A stretch of DNA of 64,000 nucleotides from an uncultured Acetatifactor sp. (GCA_910577035.1 CAJTKW010000010.1:20436-84435); one strand, 5' to 3'. Positions 43,929 to 53,341 are shown, counted from the first letter of the stretch. A program made the numbers and translations. Notes: generated by a model from the letters alone, not told the origin.

Positions 43929-45053
43929 ATGAACGAGGAACAGAAAAAGTGGGTGGAGGATACTCTGGGAAAAGCAGAGCGAAAGCTGGCAAAGGTCAGT
44001 GAAAGATCGGCGGCAAAGATTCCCTATTCCACGGCGCAGGGGGTGCATGACGACCGGAGCGGTGACATCGGCTGGTGGACCAATGGCTTCTGGGGCGGCA
44101 TGATGTGGCAGATGTATCGGCTGACAGGTGAAGAAAAATATCGCCGGATCGCGGAGGATAATGAGAAAAAGCTGGATGCCTGTCTCATGGATTACGGCAA
44201 GCTGGATCATGACAACGGGTTTAGATGGCTGCCCACGGCGGTGGCGGATTACCGGCTGACGAAAAGCGAGGCCTCTAAGAACCGCGGACTTCTGGCGGCG
44301 GGAAACCTTGCAGGAAGATATAACAATAAGGGCTGCTTTATCCGCGCCTGGAATGACTGGGGAGACGATGACCACCGGGGCTGGGCGATTATTGACTGTA
44401 TGATGAATCTGCCGCTCCTGTACTGGGCTTCTGAGGAGACCGGGGATCCCAGATTCCGGCAGGTCGCGGTCAGCCATGCCGATACTGCCATGAAGGCCTT
44501 TGTCAGAGGGGATGGCTCCGTCAACCACATTGTGGAATTTGACCTGGAGACAGGCGGGAAGGTTAAGAGCTACGGCGGTCAGGGGTTTGGCACAGGCTCC
44601 TCCTGGACCAGAGGGCAGTCCTGGGGGCTGTACGGCTTTACCATAAGCTACCTGCACACAAAGGACGAGGCGTATCTGGAGACGGCGGAGCGGATTGCCA
44701 ATTACTTCATTGCCAATATCCCGGAGGACGGTCTGATCCCCGTGGATTTCAGACAGCCCCGGGAACCGGCTTACCAGGATTCCACGGCGGCGGCCATAGC
44801 GGCCTGCGGCCTGATCGAGCTGTCAAGGCTTCGTGAAGGGCGGCAGGGGGAGGTTTACCTGAATGCCGCCCTGAAGCTGCTTGGCGCCCTGGCAGAACAC
44901 AGTACGAACTGGAACGAGGCGGAGGATAATCTGCTGGAGAGGTGCACGGCGGCATATCATGACCCGGAGCATGAGTTCTCCATTATTTACGGCGACTATT
45001 ATTTCCTGGAGGCGCTGATGAAGCTGGCCGGGAAGGAACTGTTCATCTGGTAG
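43929..45053 (+). CDS. GH88 unsaturated glucuronyl hydrolase-like enzyme
   Basis: 374 residues from ATG 43929 (AAAGGGG seven bases upstream). It is an alpha/alpha-barrel glycoside hydrolase with DIGWWTNGFWGGMMWQMY, a likely catalytic Asp in WAIIDCMMNLPLLYWA, GQGFGTGSSWTRGQSWGLYG and QDSTAAAIAACGL. GH88 enzymes remove the unsaturated uronic acid from oligosaccharides made by polysaccharide lyases. A heparinase II/III-like gene lies 15 kb away. There is no signal peptide. Its stop overlaps the end of the convergent serpin gene by 11 bases. Confidence 0.88.
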   Translation: MNEEQKKWVEDTLGKAERKLAKVSERSAAKIPYSTAQGVHDDRSGDIGWWTNGFWGGMMWQMYRLTGEEKYRRIAEDNEKKLDACLMDYGKLDHDNGFRWLPTAVADYRLTKSEASKNRGLLAAGNLAGRYNNKGCFIRAWNDWGDDDHRGWAIIDCMMNLPLLYWASEETGDPRFRQVAVSHADTAMKAFVRGDGSVNHIVEFDLETGGKVKSYGGQGFGTGSSWTRGQSWGLYGFTISYLHTKDEAYLETAERIANYFIANIPEDGLIPVDFRQPREPAYQDSTAAAIAACGLIELSRLREGRQGEVYLNAALKLLGALAEHSTNWNEAEDNLLERCTAAYHDPEHEFSIIYGDYYFLEALMKLAGKELFIW

Positions 45054-46389
45054 GATCGTTTACCGTTCCCATGAAGACGGGAATCTTTTCTTCACAGTCG
45101 ATAATCATGTAAAGGAAAGGACGATCCAGACAGACGATTTTCAATTCTTCCGGTTCCTTCATTGCACCCTTGGCCCTTACCTCCACGGCGGTGGCAGCCC
45201 CTGCCCTGGTGCCCTTTTCGTCCACGGCAAGATAGGTTTTATGGAGGACGCGGCTGATGTACAGATTTTTCGCCGGGCTGCTTCCCAGACCGGATAAGTC
45301 TGCGGCATCGGGATCAAAGGCATCCGTCATACCCATGCTTTCCAGAGCCTGATTCAGGAGGATGTCCCAGGTGGTTTTAAATTTGGGTATGGCGGCCCGG
45401 ACAGCCGCCGGTTCATAATTTGTAAGCATCTCATGGAGCCCCTGGCCGGTGAGGGAGGCAATATAGTCGTCCAGACTGATGCCTTCCTCCGGCAGCAGGG
45501 CTGCAAAGGCATATTTACCGTCGCTGTAGAATTTTAAAAAGCCCTGAGCATTTGTGCCCTTGAGATAGGCGTGCTCCTCGGAGTACATCATTTCGACATT
45601 TCTGGCAGTACCGTTCTCACAGGTAAAAATTCCGTCCAGTACCTGGGAGCTTTCATAAATGGTTTCCCACTCGGCATCGAAAGCCAGGGCGTTCACCAGA
45701 TAGATCACAGTGTTATCGGAAATCCGGTCCAGAATATCGGGAATCATCTTTTCCGTGTTTTCGGATACCCAGTTATTTATATCCTTTGTAGTGGAATCGT
45801 CAAAGGGAGCCGTATAGAGGCCCGCTTTGAAATAGTCGGCGTTTGTCTGCAGAAAGTCCGGTGAGACGGTCAGGTCCGGCGAGTCCTTCAACCAGATGGA
45901 ATTGGCCAGGTGCAGCCTGTATTTCCTGTCCGAGGGAAGCCGGTCGTTATAGCCATGCAGGTAGTCCCGGAGAGAGTTTAAATCCGTTCCGAACAGTGCT
46001 TCCATTTGTTCCAGGGTTTGGCCCCGGGCTCCGGCTGCGGTCATGGCGAGGGCGTTCATAACGGACAGGGGAGAGATCAGGGTATTGCCTGCTGTCTGAG
46101 GTACTTCTGAATGCCGCGGCTTTTGGGCCTGCTCCCACGCTCCGGCAATGCACTCCTGAAACAGCCGTACTGCGAAATCCGTGCAGGTGACGGCATCCGC
46201 CGCAGGGGAATCGGAAGCGGGGAAAGAAGGTGCTGCAGGGGAATCGGGAGCGGAGAAGGAAGAAGCCGCAGGGGGGACATCATCCATCAGGTTTCTGCTG
46301 GAGCTGTCGTTTCCGCAGCCGATGAGGGAGGTAAGGGCCAGAACTCCGCAGAGTCCCGCGGATAGCTTTTTTTTTGCCTGTATTTTCAT
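45043..46389 (-). CDS. lipoprotein serpin (serine protease inhibitor family)
   Basis: 448 residues. The lipobox is LIGC near residue 22. A low-complexity Ser/Pro/Ala/Asp linker encoded by a DNA tandem repeat is followed by a full serpin domain: NTLISPLSVMNALAMTAAGA, NSIWLKDSPDL, VNALAFDAEWE, and hinge EKGTRAGAATAVEV before the reactive loop and C-terminal LDRPFLYMIIDCEEKIPVFMG. The hinge has small residues, as in inhibitory serpins. It would display an inhibitor of host or microbial proteases on the cell surface. Serpins are scarce in bacteria but known in gut clostridia and bifidobacteria. Confidence 0.92.
   Translation of the reverse strand: MKIQAKKKLSAGLCGVLALTSLIGCGNDSSSRNLMDDVPPAASSFSAPDSPAAPSFPASDSPAADAVTCTDFAVRLFQECIAGAWEQAQKPRHSEVPQTAGNTLISPLSVMNALAMTAAGARGQTLEQMEALFGTDLNSLRDYLHGYNDRLPSDRKYRLHLANSIWLKDSPDLTVSPDFLQTNADYFKAGLYTAPFDDSTTKDINNWVSENTEKMIPDILDRISDNTVIYLVNALAFDAEWETIYESSQVLDGIFTCENGTARNVEMMYSEEHAYLKGTNAQGFLKFYSDGKYAFAALLPEEGISLDDYIASLTGQGLHEMLTNYEPAAVRAAIPKFKTTWDILLNQALESMGMTDAFDPDAADLSGLGSSPAKNLYISRVLHKTYLAVDEKGTRAGAATAVEVRAKGAMKEPEELKIVCLDRPFLYMIIDCEEKIPVFMGTVNDPTR
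46202..46276. repeat. 33-bp tandem repeat in the serpin linker
   Basis: GCAGGGGAATCGG-type units begin at 46202, 46235 and 46268 (third partial). The period is 11 codons and encodes the Ser/Asp/Pro/Ala linker between the lipid anchor and the serpin domain. Confidence 0.85.
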
Positions 46390-46422
46390 AGGGTGGTCTC
46401 CTTTCGCCGGATGGCAGGTATT

Positions 46423-46437
46423 CTGTTATAATAACAG
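46423..46437. promoter_or_regulatory. palindrome upstream of the serpin gene
   Basis: CTGTTATAATAACAG is a perfect 15-base palindrome 34 bases before the serpin start on the minus strand. It overlaps a -10-like sequence and may be an operator. Confidence 0.5.
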
Positions 46438-46481
46438 ACGGGAATCTCCTGCAAAAGTTCCGGGAATCAACGGGGTTCATA

Positions 46482-46511
46482 TTGTTTTTTGCAATTGGGA
46501 TATGGTATAAT
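46482..46511 (+). promoter_or_regulatory. promoter of the signalling genes
   Basis: TTGTTT (46482-46487), 18-base spacer, perfect TATAAT (46506-46511), 39 bases before the response-regulator start. Confidence 0.65.
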
Positions 46512-46550
46512 AGTCACAGAAAAGGACGCGATAACGAGAGGGGGCATACC

Positions 46551-47384
46551 GTGGCAAAGTACAGTGTATTATTGGTGGGGAGAAATAAGGTTTTGATCGG
46601 GGAGTTTTTCAACCATCTGGGGAATGATCTGGAGTGCCTTTCCTGCAGCAGGCGCTTTGTTGACATTCGGAATCATCTGAAGCATTTTACGCCGGATGCT
46701 CTTGTTTACTGCCTTTTGGAAGACAGCTTTGACGAGATGCAGCAGGTGATTTCGTCAAAGAATAAGCTGGACGAGAACCATGTTCCCCTTGTGATCATCG
46801 GGCAGCAGGAGGATTGCGACGAATTCAACCGTTATTCCGCAAATGCTGCGGATATGGTAATGATAAAGGGTTCTCAGACGATCACTCAGATGAGTGCACG
46901 CCTGATAAAATATCTGGACGGCAGACAAAATTCGGCGGGAGGAAGCATAGGCACTTCGGCGGATGACCAGAAACTGTTGGAAGCCATGCGGATGCTGGAT
47001 CTGGATATAACGCTGCCTGTTGAGAAAAAGCATATTCTGGTGGTGGACGACAACCCGATGATGCTGAAGGTAATCAAGGAAAGCCTCCGGGAGGATTATG
47101 AGGTGGCCACCGCGATCAGCGGCAAGATTGCCAGGAAATATTTAATGAACAGATCCGTGGATCTGATTCTTCTGGATTATGAGATGCCGGAGGAAAACGG
47201 CTCGGAGGTCCTGCAGAAGCTTCGGCAGGACGAATCCACAAAGGATATACCGGTCATTTTCCTGACGGGTGTAAAGGAAAAGTCAAAGATTCAGAAAGTA
47301 TTGCAGTTAAAGCCGCAGGGTTATCTTTTAAAGCCCATTGAGCACGACAAGCTGATTACAGCCATCAGGAATCAGCTTGCATAG
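46551..47384 (+). CDS. response regulator with pseudo-receiver plus receiver domain, no output domain
   Basis: 277 residues from GTG 46551, after GAGAGGGGG. The N-terminal half (residues 1-120) has receiver-like spacing but no phosphorylatable Asp or acid pair (VYCLLED in its place). The C-terminal half is a canonical receiver: ILVVDDNPMML, phospho-acceptor in LILLDYEMPEENG, IFLTG and the Lys in GYLLKPIE. There is no DNA-binding or enzymatic domain, so it probably works as a phosphate sink or by binding partners such as the next two kinases. Confidence 0.85.
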   Translation: MAKYSVLLVGRNKVLIGEFFNHLGNDLECLSCSRRFVDIRNHLKHFTPDALVYCLLEDSFDEMQQVISSKNKLDENHVPLVIIGQQEDCDEFNRYSANAADMVMIKGSQTITQMSARLIKYLDGRQNSAGGSIGTSADDQKLLEAMRMLDLDITLPVEKKHILVVDDNPMMLKVIKESLREDYEVATAISGKIARKYLMNRSVDLILLDYEMPEENGSEVLQKLRQDESTKDIPVIFLTGVKEKSKIQKVLQLKPQGYLLKPIEHDKLITAIRNQLA

Positions 47385-47411
47385 AAGAATTTGGCATGGG
47401 AGGAAGAGACC

Positions 47412-50090
47412 ATGGGAGAAATGTTACATTTAACGGACCTGATCAGCGTCAGAACCCTGCAGCGTGTTCAGGATGCTTTTTCCACCATGACGGGTATGTC
47501 GGCGATTACTACGGACGCGAACGGTGTTCCGGTGACAAAGGGTTCGAATTTCTCGGAGTTCTGTATTTGTGCGAGAAATTCAAAGGACGGCCATCTGCGC
47601 TGTGAGCAATGTGACAAATTCGGCGCGGAGGATTCCTGGAATAAGGGCGGTCCTACTACGTATTACTGCCATGCGGGGCTGATCGACTATGCGGCGCCCA
47701 TACTGGCCGACAGGCAGATTGTGGGCAGCTTTATCGGCGGCCAGGTGCTGACGGCACCTCCTCAGAAGGAGCAGATTTACCAGATTGCTTGGGAACTGGG
47801 AATGAGACCGCAGGAGCTTTGGGAAGCGGCCCAGAAGATCAGGATTCTGGAGAAAACGGAGATAGATAAGGCTGCGGAATTCCTGTATGTGGTGGCAAAT
47901 GTATTGTCCGATATGGCTTACGGAAAGTATCGGAGTATCCAGGCTACCGGGGAGATAGAGCGTGCAAACAATATGAAATCCGATTTTCTGGCCAATATGA
48001 GCCATGAGATCAGGACGCCTATGAATGCGGTAATCGGGATGGCGGAGATGGCGCTGCGGGAGAAGCTTCCTCCGGCGGCGAGGGAGTATGTCCGCCAGAT
48101 TAAATCCTCCAGCAAGGCACTGCTGACCATAATCAATGATATTCTGGACTTTTCGAAAATTGAAGCAGGAAAAATGGACATTATGCCGGTGGAATACGAG
48201 CCCATGTCCATTATCAACGACATTGCCAATATTGCGGAGGAAAGGCTGAAGGAGAAGGAAGTGGAACTGATTCTGGATATTTCCCCGGAGGTTCCCAGTA
48301 AGCTTTTCGGAGATAATATCCGTATAAAGCAGATCCTTTTGAATATAGTAAATAACGCCACAAAATTTACCACCACGGGTCAGATCGTTGTAAAGATGTT
48401 TTCCGAAAAGTGGGCGGCCGAGAAGATTCTTTTACATTTTTCCGTAAAGGATACGGGAATCGGCATCAAGGAGGAGGACCTGAAAAGGATTTTTAACTCT
48501 TTCCAGCAGGTAGACAGCAAGCGGAACCGCAATATTGAGGGAACGGGTCTGGGACTGGCCATTTCCCGGCAGCTGACCCATCTGATGGGCGGGGAAATCC
48601 ACGTCAGCAGTACGTATGGGGAAGGGACGGAGTTCTCTTTTGAACTGCCTCAGAAGCTGGTTGACGAAACCCCCAGTATTTCCGTGAAGAATCCGGAAGC
48701 CGTGCTGGCTTTCGGGCTGTTAAAGAATCCTTATCTGAAGAGAAGCCTGGCGACGGACTGTGAGCGTCTGGGCGTGGAATATTATGAGGTTACTTCTCTG
48801 GAGGAGATCGGCTTCCTGGAGGGCAGGGAGAGCTTCCTGTTTGTGGAGCGGGAGCTGCTGACTCCCATGATAGAGGAAATTGTGCAGAATACTCCCGAGC
48901 TTACGGCAGTATTCCTGTTTCCCTTCCAGTCTTTGGAGGGCAGGTATAACGCACCTAATATACATATGGTCAGAAAGCCGCTGTATTCTATGAATGAGGC
49001 CCTTATTTTCAACCATGAGGGGCTGCATTATACCGGTGAGGACGTGGATGTGATAGAGTTTAACTTTATCGCCCCGGAGGCGGAAGTGCTGATCGTAGAC
49101 GATAACGCGATCAACCTTACGGTGGCGGAGGGCCTGTTGGAACCGCTGCAGATGAAAGTGGATCTGGCGCTCAGCGGAAAGGAAGCAATTACAAAGATTT
49201 CCGAGCGTCGGTATGACATTGTGTTTATGGATCACATGATGCCTGAGCTGGACGGTGTGGAAACCACACATATTATCAGGCGGTTCCACCCGGAATATAA
49301 CGATGTGCCTATCATAGCCCTGACGGCTAACGCTATGAACGGTACCAGGGAGGTATTTCTGGCTGAGGGCATGAACGACTTTATCGCAAAGCCTGTTGAG
49401 CTGAAGACCTTGATTTCAAAGGTGGCGCAATGGCTTTCACCGGAGAAAATAGAGAGGAGCGACAAGGATGTCATTGACCTTGCAATGGAAGGCAGGAAGA
49501 GCGGAAAGCTTGAGATCGGGAATCTGGATACGGCTACGGCGATTAACATGCTTGGCAGTGAGAAGCTGTTCAGAGCGGTGCTGAAGGATTTCTACCGGGT
49601 AATAGAGAAGAAGCATAATCAGATCAAGGAAGCGGAGACAAATGAGGATTGGAGCACATATACTATAGAAGTGCACGCTCTCAAAAGTGCGGCCAGACAG
49701 ATCGGGGCGATTCCTCTGTCGGAGAAGGCAGCGGCTCTGGAGGAGGCAGGCAATAAAAAGAATGCCGCAATGATCCATGAGCGCACGGATGAGATGCTGG
49801 CAGAGTATCAGTCCTATATACAGGTGCTTGCTCCTTTCTGTGAGGAGCAGGAGACGAGGCGGGAAAAGGGTGAAATTCCCCGGACAAAACTGCGGAAGCT
49901 GTTTGCGGACATGCGGGCGGCCATAGACGAGCTTGATATGGACCGCATGGAGGAAGCCGCAGACGCCATAAAGGAGTATTCCTATACCGGAAAGCAGAGT
50001 GAATTGCTTGGAGGGCTGCTGGAAGCCGTAGAGAATATCGACGTTGATGTCTGCGAAGAGCTGATGGCAGAATGGGAAAAATTATTGTAA
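47412..50090 (+). CDS. hybrid histidine kinase: PocR sensor, HisKA, HATPase, pseudo-receiver, receiver, HPt
   Basis: 892 residues from ATG 47412 (GGGAGGAAG upstream). The N-terminal PocR-type domain (about 10-170) carries the cysteines in FCICARNSKDGHLRCEQCDKF and YYCHAGLIDYAAP. Then come the dimerisation/phospho-His domain (H198 in NMSHEIRTPMN), the ATPase (DTGIGIKEEDLKRIF, GTGLGLAIS), a degenerate receiver (about 420-545), a true receiver (D607 in IVFMDHMMPELDG) and a C-terminal HPt domain (H755 in EVHALKSAARQ). It has no transmembrane helix, so it senses a cytoplasmic small molecule. A complete phosphorelay is contained in one chain. Confidence 0.9.
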   Translation: MGEMLHLTDLISVRTLQRVQDAFSTMTGMSAITTDANGVPVTKGSNFSEFCICARNSKDGHLRCEQCDKFGAEDSWNKGGPTTYYCHAGLIDYAAPILADRQIVGSFIGGQVLTAPPQKEQIYQIAWELGMRPQELWEAAQKIRILEKTEIDKAAEFLYVVANVLSDMAYGKYRSIQATGEIERANNMKSDFLANMSHEIRTPMNAVIGMAEMALREKLPPAAREYVRQIKSSSKALLTIINDILDFSKIEAGKMDIMPVEYEPMSIINDIANIAEERLKEKEVELILDISPEVPSKLFGDNIRIKQILLNIVNNATKFTTTGQIVVKMFSEKWAAEKILLHFSVKDTGIGIKEEDLKRIFNSFQQVDSKRNRNIEGTGLGLAISRQLTHLMGGEIHVSSTYGEGTEFSFELPQKLVDETPSISVKNPEAVLAFGLLKNPYLKRSLATDCERLGVEYYEVTSLEEIGFLEGRESFLFVERELLTPMIEEIVQNTPELTAVFLFPFQSLEGRYNAPNIHMVRKPLYSMNEALIFNHEGLHYTGEDVDVIEFNFIAPEAEVLIVDDNAINLTVAEGLLEPLQMKVDLALSGKEAITKISERRYDIVFMDHMMPELDGVETTHIIRRFHPEYNDVPIIALTANAMNGTREVFLAEGMNDFIAKPVELKTLISKVAQWLSPEKIERSDKDVIDLAMEGRKSGKLEIGNLDTATAINMLGSEKLFRAVLKDFYRVIEKKHNQIKEAETNEDWSTYTIEVHALKSAARQIGAIPLSEKAAALEEAGNKKNAAMIHERTDEMLAEYQSYIQVLAPFCEEQETRREKGEIPRTKLRKLFADMRAAIDELDMDRMEEAADAIKEYSYTGKQSELLGGLLEAVENIDVDVCEELMAEWEKLL

Positions 50091-50109
50091 ACTGGAAGGG
50101 AGGCCGATT

Positions 50110-52098
50110 ATGAATCTGCACGATTACAACCATGCGCTTTTTCAAAACATGGCGTTTTTCATGGACATTGTGTGGGAGATTAATATGCTGACAGGTACGG
50201 TAGTCATCCTGCAGGACAGCAGTGAGCCGGAGAAAGACGGTGTGGAGTTTTCCTATCATGATACATTCTGCGATTATACCGCAAACAAGGTAAGCAGGGA
50301 TGAGCTGCCTGTTTTTGAGGGGTATATGGATTTCGAAAATATGAAGACTCTGAAGCAGGAGACTTCCTTTGACGTGCACCTGTCTCAAAAGGACGGCAGT
50401 CGGGATCTGTATCGTATTGTACTGACGCCTGCCTTTGAGGGCGATATGCTTTCCTGCGTATATCTGGGCGCAAGAAACATGCAGCCGGAAATCCGGCAGC
50501 AGGAGGCCGTGCGGGAGGCTTGTGAAGCGGCGGAGCGTGCCAATGCTGCAAAGTCGGAATTCCTGAACAAGATCAGCCATGATATTCGTACCCCGATGAA
50601 CGCTATTATCGGAATGACGGCCATAGCGGAAAAGCATCAGGATAATCAGGAACGGGTGGCGGAATGTCTGAAAAAGATTTCTCTCTCCAGCAAATATCTG
50701 CTGGCCCTTGTGGACGAAATGCTTGATATGAGTATGATCGAGTCCGGAAAGCTGAAGCTTCAGGAGGAGGAAATCCATTTGCCGGAGCTATTGGAGAATC
50801 TTGAAATTCTGCTGGAAATCGGTATGAAAGAGAAGGGGCATGAATTTTCACTGGAGGTTCTTCGTCTGGAGCACGAAAAGGTCTGGGGCGACAGGCGCCG
50901 GATTGACCAGATTTTTATGAACGTGATTGATAATGCGGTAAAATATACCATGGAAAACGGCAGGATCCAGGTGACCTTAGAGGAGAAGCCTACCAGTACC
51001 CAGGGAATCGGCTGCTATGAAATTGTTGTTGAGGACAACGGGATCGGAATGGAGCCGGAGTTTCTGGAGCACATGTTCGAACCCTTTGTGCGGGCGAAGG
51101 ATAAGCGGGTGGAAAGGATTCAAGGAAGCGGCCTTGGCCTGGCAATCATGAGTAATGTTGTGAGAATGATGAACGGTGTCATCGATGTCAAAAGTACCCC
51201 GGGAAAAGGGACAAGGGTAGCGGTCAGGATTTTCCTGAAGCTGTTGGAGGAGGAAGAGGTGGCATTTCCACAGCTTGCGGATGCAGTGGCCCTTGTGGTA
51301 AACCGTGACGAGGCCCTGTGCAGGGAGGTATGCGAGGTCATGGCAGGCCTGGGTGTACAGTGTGAGTGGGCGCGGACAGAGAAAGGGGCATTGAAGCGGA
51401 TTGAGGAACGCCATCGGGAAAACATGGATTACCGCACCGTGATTATTGACCGGGGGATTGCAGGAAAGGCCGAATTTATAGATTTGATTGCCAGGATGAA
51501 CAGAATCGCGGACGGCCTTACCGCAATTGCAGTCTGGTCGGATTCTGACTGGACGGATATGGAAGAAGATGCCAGGGCAGCCGGCGCCGTGGCGTTTATC
51601 GCCAATGCCTGTTCCAGGCTGCGCCTGATTCAACTGTTTAAGATGCTTACGGGGCAAAAGGAGGAAGCGGATCAGAAATCCCCTCTTGAAGCTTTGGCAG
51701 AAAGGAACTTTCATGGACGCAGGGCGCTGATGGTGGAGGACAATGAGTCCAATGCGGACATTATCTGTGAAATTCTACAGATAGCCGGGCTGGAGGTTGA
51801 GCAGGCCTGGAACGGCCAGGAGGCCGTGAAAAAGATGCTTACCGCGAAAGACTGGTATTATGATATTGTGTTTATGGATATACAGATGCCGGTGATGGAC
51901 GGCTATGAAGCCGTAAAAACGATCCGCGGGCTGGAGCGGGAGTACGCACAGGAGGTACCGATACTTGCCATGTCTGCCAATGCCTTTGAGGAGGATGTGC
52001 AGGCATCCCTGGAGGCAGGCATGAATGAACATATCTCAAAACCCATTGACTTTAGAAAGCTGGAGGATGCGTTGTGCAGATGGCTTCCCACGGAATGA
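50110..52098 (+). CDS. hybrid histidine kinase with PAS-like sensor and two receiver modules
   Basis: 662 residues. A PAS-like N-terminal domain (1-135) precedes phospho-His H157 in KISHDIRTPMNAII, an ATPase domain (DNGIGMEPEFLEHMF, GSGLGLAIM), a receiver-like domain without a clear acid pair (about 395-530), and a canonical receiver (D590 in IVFMDIQMPVMDG). There are no transmembrane helices. It lies 19 bases after the PocR kinase. With no HPt of its own, it may use the HPt of that kinase. Its 3' end contains the SD and start of nspC. Confidence 0.9.
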   Translation: MNLHDYNHALFQNMAFFMDIVWEINMLTGTVVILQDSSEPEKDGVEFSYHDTFCDYTANKVSRDELPVFEGYMDFENMKTLKQETSFDVHLSQKDGSRDLYRIVLTPAFEGDMLSCVYLGARNMQPEIRQQEAVREACEAAERANAAKSEFLNKISHDIRTPMNAIIGMTAIAEKHQDNQERVAECLKKISLSSKYLLALVDEMLDMSMIESGKLKLQEEEIHLPELLENLEILLEIGMKEKGHEFSLEVLRLEHEKVWGDRRRIDQIFMNVIDNAVKYTMENGRIQVTLEEKPTSTQGIGCYEIVVEDNGIGMEPEFLEHMFEPFVRAKDKRVERIQGSGLGLAIMSNVVRMMNGVIDVKSTPGKGTRVAVRIFLKLLEEEEVAFPQLADAVALVVNRDEALCREVCEVMAGLGVQCEWARTEKGALKRIEERHRENMDYRTVIIDRGIAGKAEFIDLIARMNRIADGLTAIAVWSDSDWTDMEEDARAAGAVAFIANACSRLRLIQLFKMLTGQKEEADQKSPLEALAERNFHGRRALMVEDNESNADIICEILQIAGLEVEQAWNGQEAVKKMLTAKDWYYDIVFMDIQMPVMDGYEAVKTIRGLEREYAQEVPILAMSANAFEEDVQASLEAGMNEHISKPIDFRKLEDALCRWLPTE

Positions 52099-53309
52099 GA
52101 GGGTCCGGGCTGGCCACGCCCTGTTACGTGGTAGATTCAGGACTGATAGAAGCAAATTTAAAGGTATTGAGAGGGGTCATGGAACGCACGGGGGCGGAAA
52201 TACTGCTGGCCCAGAAAGCTTTCTCCATGTACACCCTCTATCCCTTCATAGGACAATATCTCAGCGGGGCGACAGCCAGCGGATTGTACGAGGCCAGGCT
52301 GTGCGCGGAGGAGATGCGCGAACCCCTGAAGGCCTCCGGGCGGAAGATTGAAAGCCATATTTTTTCTCCCGGGTATCGGGAAGAAGACTTTCAGCAAATA
52401 TTGGAGTACTGCGACCATATTGTGTTTAATTCCTGGAGGCAGGTGGAGAAATTTGGTGCCAGGGCACGGGCTGCTGGGAAAAGCATCGGGCTGCGGATTA
52501 ACCCCGAATGCTCCACGCAGGAAGGCCGCGCCATTTATGACCCCTGCGCTCCCGGATCCCGTCTGGGCGTGACAATAGAGCGTTTTGTGCAGGGCATGGG
52601 CAGCAGCACGGATCCGGCGGAGGGAGCTGACTGTGAAGGGGACAGGAAATGCGGGAACAGGGGAAACTTGCTGCAGATGCTGGACGGCCTTCATTTTCAC
52701 ACTCTCTGCGAGCAGGATTCCGATGCCCTGGAAAAGACGCTGGATGCGGTGGAAAGCCGGTTCGGTGCGTATCTGCCGGCGATGAAATGGATCAATTTTG
52801 GCGGAGGGCATCATATCACAAGAGCGGGTTATGATATTCCCAGGCTGGAAAGATGTATCAGGAGGATGCAGGAGAAGTATGGCCTGAAGGTATATCTGGA
52901 GCCCGGAGAAGCCGTGGCGCTGAATGCAGGCTTCCTGGTGAGCAGTGTACTGGAGGTACAGGGGAATACTGTCATCCTGGATACTTCCGCGGCCTGCCAT
53001 ATGCCGGATGTGCTGGAGATGCCTTACAGACCGCCGCTTCAGGGCAGCGGGCAGCCCGGAGAGAAGCCTTTTACCTACCGGTTGGGAGGGCCTACCTGCC
53101 TGGCAGGTGACATGATCGGCGAATATTCCTTTGACGAGCCCTTGAAGGAAGGGGACAGGCTGGTATTTGAGGACATGGCAATTTATTCCATGGTAAAGAA
53201 CAATACCTTTAACGGTATGCCGCTCCCGGATATTGTACTGCGGGAGACGGACGGAAGGTACAGGATTGTCAGACGGTTTGGGTACGAAGATTTTAAGATG
53301 CGGTTATAA
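52074..53309 (+). CDS. nspC: carboxynorspermidine/carboxyspermidine decarboxylase
   Basis: 411 residues from GTG 52074, which follows GGAGG by seven bases; both lie inside the preceding kinase gene (25-base overlap). It is a fold III (alanine racemase-like) PLP decarboxylase: K48 in LLAQKAFSMY, LRINPECS, LDGLHFHTLCEQDSDAL, NFGGGHHITR, the Gly-rich LEPGEAVALNAG, and GGPTCLAGD with the active-site Cys. It converts carboxyspermidine to spermidine or the nor-homologue. About 20 hydrophilic residues (SSTDPAEGADCEGDRKC region) are inserted before LLQMLDGLHF, unlike the compact form I know. Confidence 0.92.
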   Translation: MQMASHGMRGSGLATPCYVVDSGLIEANLKVLRGVMERTGAEILLAQKAFSMYTLYPFIGQYLSGATASGLYEARLCAEEMREPLKASGRKIESHIFSPGYREEDFQQILEYCDHIVFNSWRQVEKFGARARAAGKSIGLRINPECSTQEGRAIYDPCAPGSRLGVTIERFVQGMGSSTDPAEGADCEGDRKCGNRGNLLQMLDGLHFHTLCEQDSDALEKTLDAVESRFGAYLPAMKWINFGGGHHITRAGYDIPRLERCIRRMQEKYGLKVYLEPGEAVALNAGFLVSSVLEVQGNTVILDTSAACHMPDVLEMPYRPPLQGSGQPGEKPFTYRLGGPTCLAGDMIGEYSFDEPLKEGDRLVFEDMAIYSMVKNNTFNGMPLPDIVLRETDGRYRIVRRFGYEDFKMRL

Positions 53310-53341
53310 CTGCAAATGGAAATTATCTGCTTTCGTGGTTT

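Noticed and set aside
43206..44657. 483-codon antisense frame opposite the dehydrogenase and GH88 genes
   Set aside because: Spans two unrelated genuine genes and their spacer; no motif.
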